A stretch of 64,000 bases of DNA, from assembly GCF_035818615.1 (NCBI RefSeq), contig NZ_JAYKZY010000002.1, forward strand, positions 2,358,501 to 2,422,500. The letters run 5' to 3'. The position numbers were made by a program, and so were the translations under genes. Every line of letters starts with the position of its first letter. Within the stretch, counting starts at the first letter, position 1. Below the pieces are notes generated by a model, which saw only the letters and a list, made by a program, of their open reading frames with translations, was not told the origin of the DNA and made no database searches. This document shows positions 10,994 to 22,182 of the stretch, piece after piece. Origin of the DNA: Sphingobium sp. CR2-8. GTDB lineage: Bacteria > Pseudomonadota > Alphaproteobacteria > Sphingomonadales > Sphingomonadaceae.

Positions 10994-12391
10994 TTGGGAG
11001 ATATGGTGGGTGCCGGCCTTGTCGCCCTGCACCATGAAATCCTGCTCTTCGCGATCGTCGGTCTGGCGATCGGCGGGGTGGACGACCTCCTGGTCGACCT
11101 GCTGTTTCTCAGTCGTCGCTGCTGGCGCGCGCTGACCGTCTATGCCCGTCACCCGCGCATGACGACTGCGACGCTGCCGGCGTCGCATGAACCCGGCTGT
11201 ATCGCCGTCTTCATTCCCGCCTGGCGCGAAGCCGACGTCATCGGCCCCATGTTGCGGCACACATTGGCGCGTTGGCAGGACGCCGACTACCGGATCTTCA
11301 TCGGCCTGTATCCCAACGATCCCGATACGATTGCGGTGGTCGCACCAATCGCATCGGGCGACCCGCGGATCATCGTGGGCATCAACCCGCATCCTGGCCC
11401 CAGCACCAAGGCCGACTGCCTCAACGTCCTGTGGCGGACTACGCTCGATGTCGAAGCGCGCGAAGGGCGGCGTTTCAAGGCGATCCTTTTACACGATGCC
11501 GAAGATGTCGTGCATGCCGACGAAATCCGCCTGTTCGATTTCATGATCGACCGGTTCGATCTGGTCCAGTTGCCGGTCGTGCCGCTGCCCGGTCGCGGCG
11601 GCTGGTTGCGCCGCGCGATCGGCAACCACTACGGGGACGAATTTGCTGAAAATCATGGGAAAGCCTTGACCGTGCGCGAAGCGCTGGGCGCGTCGATCCC
11701 TTCGGCTGGCGTCGCCTGCGCTTTCAAACGATCGGCGATAGGGGACTTGTTCAACCCGGTGCATGGCGGCCCGTTCGATCCGTCTTCGCTGACGGAAGAT
11801 TATGAGGCGGGGCTGCGCATCGCAAATCTGGGCGGACGCGGAGTGTTCGTGCGCATGCGCGACCAAGCCGGGGCATTGGTGGCGACGCAGGAATATTTTC
11901 CCGACAGCGTCGATGCGGCCGTCAAGCAGAAGGCGCGCTGGATGGTCGGCATATCGCTGGCCGGGTGGGACCGAATGGGCTGGCATGGCAGTATGGCCGA
12001 ATGCTGGATGCGCCTTCGCGACCGGCGCGCCACGATGGCCGCGTTCGTCCTGTTTGCCGCCTACCTGGCGCTGATCCTCTGGGCGGTGATGTTCCTGCTC
12101 GATTGGCTGAGCCTGATCCTCCTCCCGCCGCTGTCGCCGCTGATAAAGACGCTGATGCTGTTCAATCTGTGCCTGATGGGCTGGCGCACCATGATGCGGG
12201 CGCTGTTCGTCACCCGCGCCTATGGTTGGCGCCAGGGCATGATGTCCATCCCCCGCACCGTCATCGCCAACTATATCGCCATATTGGCGGCGCGGCGGGC
12301 CGTTTTCCTGTACGCGAAATCCTTGCGAGGCAAGCCGCTCACCTGGGACAAGACCCAGCATCATTTTCCCGATCTGAAAACCGATCCATGA
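10994..12391 (+). CDS. Membrane glycosyltransferase, NfrB-like GT2
   Basis: The 465 aa protein has an N-terminal membrane helix, a GT2 catalytic domain and several C-terminal helices. Catalytic-type motifs visible: VFIPAWREAD, HDAEDVVH (DxD-like), SLTEDYEAG (TED) and QKARW (QxxRW, about residue 317), the pattern of processive or polysaccharide-type transferases. The domain resembles the N-terminal half of NfrB (bacteriophage N4 adsorption protein B). The start is TTG at 10994 with a G-rich ribosome site upstream; an inner ATG lies at 11003. The stop overlaps the next gene's ATG by four bases. It probably builds a surface glycan exported with its partner. Confidence 0.85.
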   Translation: MGDMVGAGLVALHHEILLFAIVGLAIGGVDDLLVDLLFLSRRCWRALTVYARHPRMTTATLPASHEPGCIAVFIPAWREADVIGPMLRHTLARWQDADYRIFIGLYPNDPDTIAVVAPIASGDPRIIVGINPHPGPSTKADCLNVLWRTTLDVEAREGRRFKAILLHDAEDVVHADEIRLFDFMIDRFDLVQLPVVPLPGRGGWLRRAIGNHYGDEFAENHGKALTVREALGASIPSAGVACAFKRSAIGDLFNPVHGGPFDPSSLTEDYEAGLRIANLGGRGVFVRMRDQAGALVATQEYFPDSVDAAVKQKARWMVGISLAGWDRMGWHGSMAECWMRLRDRRATMAAFVLFAAYLALILWAVMFLLDWLSLILLPPLSPLIKTLMLFNLCLMGWRTMMRALFVTRAYGWRQGMMSIPRTVIANYIAILAARRAVFLYAKSLRGKPLTWDKTQHHFPDLKTDP

Positions 12392-13476
12392 CGCGGGGCA
12401 CGAGTGGACGCCCATTGCGCTTCTTCGCCATGATCATGATGGGCTGGATCATGGTGCGCCTTCTCAGCCCCGGTTCCATGACCGCCCCGCTTGCGCCCTC
12501 ACCCAGCCCCTTGTCGATCGCGCAGGCACAACCGTCAGCGATCACACCACAGGCGTTGCTCAGCGCCAGCGCCATGGCCAGCCTGCCATCATCATCCATC
12601 ATCCACGAGCCTCCGCAGCGCTTCGATCGACACAGGCTGATCGCCTATCAGGCCACGCGATCCGTCATCGCAGCCCCAGCGAAGGATGGGGAAGATGTGT
12701 CGGTCGACCTGATGAAGTTCATCTCCTTCACCGCCGCCTTTGCAAACCGCCATTATGCCAGCGACGTCGAATATATGAGCCGTTTCCGCACGCCGATCGC
12801 CAGTCCGCCGCCGCTCCTGACCGCGCAGAAGACGACGGACCGATGGCGAGCGGGTGCATGGTTGCTCTATCGCCCGGGCGGCAAGACGGATAGCCAAGGC
12901 GTTCCGGCAGGCCAGCTTGGGGGATCGCAGGCCGGTTTCCGATTGGACTATGACATCACGCCCCGCACGCAAAGCCGCATCGCCGCCTATGGTCGCCTCA
13001 CCACCGCACTCGAACGCCCCGCCGCACCCGAAGGTGCGGTAGGCCTCTCGTTCCAGCCGACGCGCGCGTTGCCGGTTAGCATCGCGGTGGAACGACGCAT
13101 CGCTTTGGGGCAAGGCGGGCGCAATGCCAATACGGTCATGGCGGTCGGCGGCTTTGGACCAAAGGCTATCGCGCCAGCGATCGAAGCGGAAGGCTATGCC
13201 CAGGCCGGCATCGTGGGTTTCCGGGCACGAGACGCTTTTGTCGACGGGAAACTCTCGCTGTCGACGCCTGTTCCCGACAGCCCGGTCCAACTGGGCGTCG
13301 CTCTCTCCGGAGGCGCTCAGCCGGGTATCAGCCGGTTGGACATCGGTCCCCAATTGCAGGTGCGACTACCTCTGCCGCAAGCTGGTGCGCGGGTTTCCGT
13401 CGAATGGCGCGAGCGCATCGCAGGGGATGCCCGCCCCGGATCGGGCCTGGCCGTTACCCTCGCCGCGGATTTTTGA
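12388..13476 (+). CDS. Outer-membrane/periplasmic NfrA C-terminal-like protein
   Basis: The 362 aa protein has an N-terminal membrane or signal helix (about residues 12-30), a low-complexity Ser/Ala/Pro linker, then a beta-rich C-terminal domain (about 160-362) with repeats of alternating strands and aromatic residues (GAWLLYRPGG, GSQAGFRLDYDI, VGLSFQP). It ends in ...LAVTLAADF, like an outer-membrane barrel protein. The arrangement resembles the NfrA C-terminal domain (PF13283) that accompanies NfrB. It overlaps the glycosyltransferase stop by four bases. The pair probably synthesises and secretes an exopolysaccharide. The assignment rests on domain likeness and pairing. Confidence 0.7.
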   Translation: MTRGTSGRPLRFFAMIMMGWIMVRLLSPGSMTAPLAPSPSPLSIAQAQPSAITPQALLSASAMASLPSSSIIHEPPQRFDRHRLIAYQATRSVIAAPAKDGEDVSVDLMKFISFTAAFANRHYASDVEYMSRFRTPIASPPPLLTAQKTTDRWRAGAWLLYRPGGKTDSQGVPAGQLGGSQAGFRLDYDITPRTQSRIAAYGRLTTALERPAAPEGAVGLSFQPTRALPVSIAVERRIALGQGGRNANTVMAVGGFGPKAIAPAIEAEGYAQAGIVGFRARDAFVDGKLSLSTPVPDSPVQLGVALSGGAQPGISRLDIGPQLQVRLPLPQAGARVSVEWRERIAGDARPGSGLAVTLAADF

Positions 13477-13533
13477 TCCTTTTCAGCCATCGCGGCTTTC
13501 TATCACGGGCTGTTGACGCTACCCGGGACAAGC

Positions 13534-14448
13534 ATGGATCTCTACCTGCCCATAGCCAATCTGTCGGTGAACGCGCTCGTCATAATCGGCCTGGGCGGGG
13601 TCGTCGGCCTTTTGTCCGGCATGTTCGGCGTAGGCGGCGGATTTCTGACCACGCCATTGCTGATCTTCTACGGTATTCCGCCCACCGTCGCCGCCGCATC
13701 CGCCGCGTCGCAGGTCACGGGCGCCAGCGTATCGGGCGTATTCACCCACATATCACGCGGCACGGTGGATTTCCGCATGGGCGGCGTCCTGATCGCAGGC
13801 GGCGTGATCGGCGCGGGATTGGGCGTTTTCATCTTTCGCCTGCTTCAATATCTCGGCCAGATCGATACGGTCATCGGCATATTATATGTGCTGATGCTGG
13901 GCGGCATCGGCGGCCTGATGGCCAAGGAATTGATCCAGGCACTCATCGCCCTCAAGACGGGCAAGCGCGCGCCCGCCCGCAAACGGCGGCACCATCCCTT
14001 GGTCGCCGCCCTGCCGATGCGCTGGCGCTTCTATCGTTCGGGCCTCTATATCTCGCCGCTCGCACCGCTGCTGCTGGGCATGGCGACCGGCATCCTGACC
14101 ATGTTGCTGGGCGTCGGCGGCGGCTTCATCCTAGTGCCCGCCATGCTCTATCTGCTGGGCATGGCGACCCAGTCGGTGGTCGGCACATCGCTGTTCCAGA
14201 TTTTGTTCGTAACCATGGCGACGACGATGATGCACGCCATGACGACCAAGGCGGTGGACCTGGTGCTGGCGTTGCTGCTGCTGATCGGCAGCGTCGTCGG
14301 CGCGCAGGTCGGCACCCGCATCTCCATGTCGATCCGGCCGGAATATCTGCGCATCCTTTTGGCGGCGATCGTGCTGCTGGTCGCCGCCCGCATGGCGTTG
14401 GGCCTGGGGTGGCGACCCGACGAAATCTACACGATCGAGGTGGGCTGA
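13534..14448 (+). CDS. Sulfite exporter TauE/SafE family membrane protein
   Basis: The 304 aa inner-membrane protein has about eight helices in two similar halves, each opening with the family glycine motif (GVGGGFLTTP near residue 37, GVGGGFILVP near 197). TauE/SafE (TSUP) proteins move sulfur-containing or organic anions across the membrane; the substrate here is unknown. The ATG at 13534 is chosen over the TTG at 13513 because gggac precedes it. Its stop overlaps the start of the following TIGR02186-type gene by one base, so the two probably form a functional pair. Confidence 0.9.
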   Translation: MDLYLPIANLSVNALVIIGLGGVVGLLSGMFGVGGGFLTTPLLIFYGIPPTVAAASAASQVTGASVSGVFTHISRGTVDFRMGGVLIAGGVIGAGLGVFIFRLLQYLGQIDTVIGILYVLMLGGIGGLMAKELIQALIALKTGKRAPARKRRHHPLVAALPMRWRFYRSGLYISPLAPLLLGMATGILTMLLGVGGGFILVPAMLYLLGMATQSVVGTSLFQILFVTMATTMMHAMTTKAVDLVLALLLLIGSVVGAQVGTRISMSIRPEYLRILLAAIVLLVAARMALGLGWRPDEIYTIEVG

Positions 14449-15209
14449 TGCGCCGCCGCTGCGCCTGGCTGGCCCTGCCTGCCGCCCTGTTGCTGGTCGG
14501 CGCGGACGAACCCCATCTGGTGCCCGACGTATCGCAGCGCGACGTCGAAATTCAATATAGCTTCACCGGCGCGGACCTGCTGCTGTTCGGCGCGATCGTC
14601 TATCCCGAAGGGAAAAGGCCCGCCAAACCCGCCGACATCGTCGTCGTGCTGAAAGGGCCGGAACAATCGATCACCATGCGCGAAAAGCAGAAGGTCGCCG
14701 GCATCTGGGTCAATGCCGACACCGCGCTGTTCCGATCGGCCCCCAGCTTCTACGCCATGGCGTCATCGCGCCCGATCGACCGCATCGTCGATGAACGCAC
14801 CGCCGCCATCTACGAACTGGGCGTGGACAAATTGCAACTGTCCCCATCCTCGCTGAACGAAAGCGCGGAACTGTCGCGGTTCCAGGAGGGGCTGGTCGAT
14901 CTACGCGCAAGATCGGGCCTTTTCGTCGAGCGGCCGGGCACGGTCGAGATCACCGACGGCGTCCTCTATCGCGCCCGGTTGCCCCTGTCGGCGCGCGTCA
15001 TCGTCGGCGACTATACCGCCGAAACTTTCCTGGTGCAGGATGGCCGCGTGGTAGCCGCCGCCGTACGCGACATCACCGTGCGCAAGTCCGGATTCGAGCA
15101 GTTCATGGCGAGCGCGGCCGAACATTGGTCCTTCCTCTATGGGCTGGTGGCGATCGCGATGGCGGTCGGCATGGGATGGGCAGCGGGCGCCATCGCCCGC
15201 CGCATCTGA
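14448..15209 (+). CDS. TIGR02186-type membrane-anchored periplasmic protein
   Basis: The 253 aa protein has a cleavable-looking signal (about residues 1-20), a beta-rich periplasmic domain, and one C-terminal helix (about 228-247, WSFLYGLVAIAMAVGMGWAAG) that anchors it. Motifs such as DVEIQYSFTGADLLLFGAI and the DIVVVLKGP strand fit the uncharacterised TIGR02186 family, typically encoded next to TauE/SafE transporters, as here (one-base overlap). It may help the transporter handle its substrate on the periplasmic side; this is inferred from context. Confidence 0.8.
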   Translation: MRRRCAWLALPAALLLVGADEPHLVPDVSQRDVEIQYSFTGADLLLFGAIVYPEGKRPAKPADIVVVLKGPEQSITMREKQKVAGIWVNADTALFRSAPSFYAMASSRPIDRIVDERTAAIYELGVDKLQLSPSSLNESAELSRFQEGLVDLRARSGLFVERPGTVEITDGVLYRARLPLSARVIVGDYTAETFLVQDGRVVAAAVRDITVRKSGFEQFMASAAEHWSFLYGLVAIAMAVGMGWAAGAIARRI

Positions 15210-15235
15210 CCCTCAAAGCCGCATGGCGGCGGGGA

Positions 15236-18559
<3,324 letters not shown>

Positions 18560-18578
18560 CGACGGGCGATCCTCTTGT

Positions 18579-19018
18579 TCAACGATGTTCGGCAGCAGAT
18601 AGCAGCCGCCGCAACGCCCATGTGGCGATGAGCGCGCCGAGCGCGCCGCCATAGGCGACCTTCATGACCAGCGCCGTGAACCAGGCGATGGAAGAAAAGC
18701 AGCGACGCCGATCGACCATGCGATCAGCCCGCCCAACGCCCCGCCCGCCAGCGCAAAACCTACCGCCCGCACAAGGATAGCGCGTAACACGGGTAGATTG
18801 CCCAGTTTCCGCCGGGCGATCAGCGCCGGGACCAGCGCGCTCATCAGCGCGACGGCGATGCTTTGCGGCACGAAGTCGAGCGCCAGCCGATCAGGCAGTC
18901 CCCAGGTGAGCGGACGCGGCTGCGTCCCGAAAACGCCCAGGAAGAAGGCAAGGCTCAGTGCGCCATTGATGACGATGCTGATCGCCGCTTCCCGGCGGAT
19001 CGACACGCCATGCGTCAC
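18579..19018 (-). pseudogene. Small membrane protein gene with a one-base frameshift
   Basis: The gene starts at the ATG at 19018, four bases inside the stop of the upstream hydrolase. It encodes helices at about residues 14-31, 51-66 and 80-105. At the run of four A (18695-18698, T4 in the coding sense) the reading frame ends prematurely in SPGSRRWS. One added T restores a fourth helix (SIAWFTALVMKVAYGG) and a natural end ...LIATWALRRLLSAAEHR at 18579, just before the GH106 start, giving about 146 aa. The intact tail suggests a recent mutation or an assembly error. No known domain is recognised. Confidence 0.7.
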
Positions 19019-19922
19019 CGGGCGGCCGTCTTCGCCAGCAGACCGCGCATCTCCATCCAGGACAGAAATTGCGGCAGCAGCCCCATGGTCGTGGTGCCGG
19101 GCTTGCCCATGCCGAAACCATGGTCGCCCCGCTCATAGGCATGGAGTTCCACCGGCACATGCGCGCGCCGCCAGCTTTCGATCAGCGCATAGGAGGGATT
19201 GGGAAACAGGCTGTCGTCATTGGCGATGGCCGCGAACATGGGGGGGCGTCCGCAGGCACTTCGCGGGCCAGCATCGGGCCATAGACATAACCGATGAAGG
19301 ACGGGCGATCCGCGCTCTTTCCTTCCAGCGTGGCGTTGAGCGCCGTCATCGCGCCGGCGGAAAAGCCGATCATGCCGACGCGATTGGCGTCAATGCCCCA
19401 CTTGCCCGCATTGCCACGCACCAGCTTGAGCGCCGCCAGCGCATCGAGCGTGGCGCGCGGTTCGCTTATGCTCGGCGGCGCAGTCGGATCACGCAGGGAA
19501 TCCGCCACTCGCTTGCCCATATAGGCGGCGGCCTCCGCCGTGTCCGCCGGGGTCTGGTTCAGCCGATATTTGAGGACGAAGGCCGCGATGCCGTGATCGG
19601 CCAGCCAGCGCGCGACGCTCCACCCCTCATGCTCCATCGACAACAGCATGAATGCGCCGCCTGGCGCGACGATCACCGCCGCGCCGGTCGCCTTGGCCGG
19701 GTCGGGCAAAACCGGCGTCAACGTAGGGACAGTGACGTTGCGGACGGCCAGAGCATTGCCGAAGTGCACCCAGCTTTCGGTCGAAGCCTTGGGCGCCTTC
19801 ATATCGGGATAGAGGGGAATCGCGCCCGGTTCGGCCGGTGCCTGGGCGGGCGTGGGCACCGGCATCTGGGCGGCGACGGGCACGGATAACAGCAATGCGG
19901 CGGCGATGGCGAAACGCTTCAT
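19015..19922 (-). pseudogene. Secreted alpha/beta hydrolase gene with a one-base frameshift
   Basis: The first part (19922 to about 19247) has a signal peptide (MKRFAIAAALLLSVPVAAQ), an oxyanion-loop APGGAF, and the nucleophile elbow GFSAGA. At the seven-G run 19240-19246 (C7 in the coding sense) the frame is lost. Adding one C rejoins a clean C-terminus carrying the acid NDDSLF and the histidine HGFGMG, ending ...LAKTAAR. The restored ~302 aa protein would be a complete Ser-Asp-His esterase or acetyl-xylan-esterase-like enzyme, plausibly removing acyl groups from plant glycosides. It overlaps the next gene by four bases. Confidence 0.78.
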
Positions 19923-19933
19923 GGACCTTCTCC

Positions 19934-21238
19934 TTACAGTGCGTTGCGGCGCGCGATCGCGCCATAGACCGCAGCGCTGGGCTTGGGCGTGCGAGCGAAC
20001 GTCACCGGATCGACGCTATGCAAGCCGAATTTAGGCTTATAGCCGAATATCCATTCGAAATTGTCAAGCAGCGACCAGTGGCAATAGCCGATCACGGGCA
20101 CGCCATCATCCATCGCGGCCTTCAGGCCAGCGAGCGCTTCGGGAATGAATTTCGCGCGGATCGCGTCGTCGTCGGTGCCCACGCCATGTTCGGACACCAG
20201 GATCGGCACCCCCGTCGCCTCATGCGCATAGCGAACCGCGCCACCCAGCGACCCCGCCCAGACTTCGGTGCCCGACCAGTTGACGATCGATCCCTTGGGC
20301 GCTGGCAGGCGGCCCTTGTCGCCCCAGAGCGCCCGCTCGTAATTCTGTACGCCGATGAAATCGTCGCCCTTTGCGACATGGAGCCATTCGCCATACAGTT
20401 CGCCGCGCATCCGGTCGCGGATCGACGTCTTGCCGACCGCCTGGTCGTCCATCATCGCCAGCGAAATGCCCACTGGCAGGTCGGGCCGCACCGCCTTGAT
20501 AGCCGCTTTGCCCGCCTTGTGCGCGGCGAGCAGCCCCTTTTGCAACGCGGGGAGGTCTTCGAAGCCCGCCACATTGGCGCTGACGAATTTGGGCACACCC
20601 AGACGCTTGGCGGCGGTTTCCAGGGTCAGCTTCTGAATGTCCCACACCTGCTGGGGCAACATGGGCTTCAGCAACAGCAGGATATTGGGTTCGTTGAACG
20701 TGATGACGCGATCCACCCCCTGCCCCAGCGCGCGGGTCAGCTTGTCGCAATAGCGGGCGAACAGCGGTGCGCTTTCCGGGTTGGTCCAGCCGCCCTGCGC
20801 GCTGAACCAGCGCGGCGCGGTGAAATGGCTGTAGGTGACGACCGGCGTCAGCCCGCGCGTCCGGCAGCCATCAACCATAGCCCGGTAATGATCGAGCATT
20901 GCCTGGGAAAAGAGGGCCTTTTCCGGTTCGATCCGCGCCCATTCCACACCGAAGCGATAGCAGTTGAGGCCCATCATTTTGGCTAGGTCGAGGTCGGTTT
21001 CCCACAATTCGAAACTGTTGCAGGCGTCGCCCGACGGCTGGGCGAAGACGGTGGGCTGCTGGTTTTCCAGGAACCACAGGTCGCTGGCGATATTATTGCC
21101 CTCGATCTGGTGCGGCGCGGTCGCCGCGCCCCAAAGGAAGCCCTTGGGAAAGGCCGGGTCGGCGCGCTTGCGCGCGGCGAAGGCCGGGGCGGCCATCGCG
21201 GCAGCGCCGGTTGCCAGAAGGGTTCTGCGATCCAGCAT
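19934..21238 (-). CDS. GH1 family beta-glucosidase, exported
   Basis: The 434 aa protein begins with a Tat-type signal (LDRRTLLATGAAAMAAPAFA), then a GH1 (beta/alpha)8 barrel: FLWGAATAPHQIEG, the acid/base TFNEP (Glu near residue 185) and the nucleophile segment VSEHGVGT (Glu near 350). Asn after the nucleophile is replaced by His (EHG instead of the usual ENG), a departure also worth noting for substrate preference. It retains beta-D-glycosidase residues and probably removes glucose once a rhamnosidase has acted. A paralog with normal ENG lies at 41099-42406. Confidence 0.93.
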   Translation of the reverse strand: MLDRRTLLATGAAAMAAPAFAARKRADPAFPKGFLWGAATAPHQIEGNNIASDLWFLENQQPTVFAQPSGDACNSFELWETDLDLAKMMGLNCYRFGVEWARIEPEKALFSQAMLDHYRAMVDGCRTRGLTPVVTYSHFTAPRWFSAQGGWTNPESAPLFARYCDKLTRALGQGVDRVITFNEPNILLLLKPMLPQQVWDIQKLTLETAAKRLGVPKFVSANVAGFEDLPALQKGLLAAHKAGKAAIKAVRPDLPVGISLAMMDDQAVGKTSIRDRMRGELYGEWLHVAKGDDFIGVQNYERALWGDKGRLPAPKGSIVNWSGTEVWAGSLGGAVRYAHEATGVPILVSEHGVGTDDDAIRAKFIPEALAGLKAAMDDGVPVIGYCHWSLLDNFEWIFGYKPKFGLHSVDPVTFARTPKPSAAVYGAIARRNAL

Positions 21239-21261
21239 GGTTCCGTCTCCTATTATGTTTG

Positions 21262-22110
21262 TCAGGCGGTCGTTTCGCGCACGAAGGCGCAGATTTCGTC
21301 GGACAGCCGCCGGTCGGCGGTGCCCAGGTGCATGGCCATGCTGTAATGATTATGGCCCGAATGGATGAAAGCGCGCGGCATCGCGCCGTGGCGGCCAAGG
21401 CGGTCCTGCATCAGCGCCAGGAACTCGGTCTGGAAGCGGGGCGGATCGAACTCCGCGCAGGCTATAAACAGGGGCACTGGCGTGGACGCCACCGCCTCTA
21501 GCGGCATCCGGTCGGGGTAGAGGGCGGCATCGCCATAATAGAGCATGTCGCGCGGATCGAGCGGGGTGTAGCCATAGAGGCCCGACAGCAGAATGGCGGC
21601 GCGAATGTCGCTGGTTCCGTTCCGCTTGAGATAGCCTGCGACATGGACCGCCCCGGCGGACGTGCCCATCAGCACGATCCGGTCGGGATCGCCGCCATAT
21701 TGCGCGGCCTGCGCCCGGAGCCAGGCGACGACCGACGCGACATCTTCCGATCCTGCCGGCCAGACATCGTCCGGCGCGAGGCGATAGTTGATGACGACGC
21801 CCAGGAAGCCCGCCTGCGCGGCCATGCGACCGACATTGGCGTTGGCCCAGTTGTCGACGCCGCCCTTGTCGCCTTTGATGAAACCGCCGCCATGGACGAA
21901 GACGAGTATCGGGGCCATTCCATCCCCCTGCGGCCGATAGAGATCGAGCCGATGACGGTCATGCGGACCATAGGCCATGTCGGCGTGCGACACCGGCACT
22001 TGTTCCGTCAAAGCCGATTGCGCGGCGTCGAACAGGACGCGACATCGGGTGAGGACATCCGGGCCAAGACCAGTGCCCATCGCGGCGATCGCCTGTCTGA
22101 CCTGATCCAT
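21262..22110 (-). CDS. Alpha/beta hydrolase (carboxylesterase, HSL/BD-FAE type)
   Basis: This 282 aa cytoplasmic enzyme carries the HGGGF oxyanion motif (VFVHGGGFIKGD, about residues 71-82), the nucleophile GTSAGAV (about 147-153) and the terminal HNHYS histidine (near 260), the hormone-sensitive-lipase-like esterase pattern. No signal peptide is present. It sits between the TonB receptor and the GH1 gene in the same direction, so it probably hydrolyses ester or acyl decorations of the imported aromatic compound. The true substrate is unknown. Confidence 0.9.
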   Translation of the reverse strand: MDQVRQAIAAMGTGLGPDVLTRCRVLFDAAQSALTEQVPVSHADMAYGPHDRHRLDLYRPQGDGMAPILVFVHGGGFIKGDKGGVDNWANANVGRMAAQAGFLGVVINYRLAPDDVWPAGSEDVASVVAWLRAQAAQYGGDPDRIVLMGTSAGAVHVAGYLKRNGTSDIRAAILLSGLYGYTPLDPRDMLYYGDAALYPDRMPLEAVASTPVPLFIACAEFDPPRFQTEFLALMQDRLGRHGAMPRAFIHSGHNHYSMAMHLGTADRRLSDEICAFVRETTA

Positions 22111-22182
22111 ATGTCCCCTTCCCTGTCGTCGCGCGCAGAACCGGGCATGGCGACGCCTGTCACGCCGCCATGCCCGATCGGA

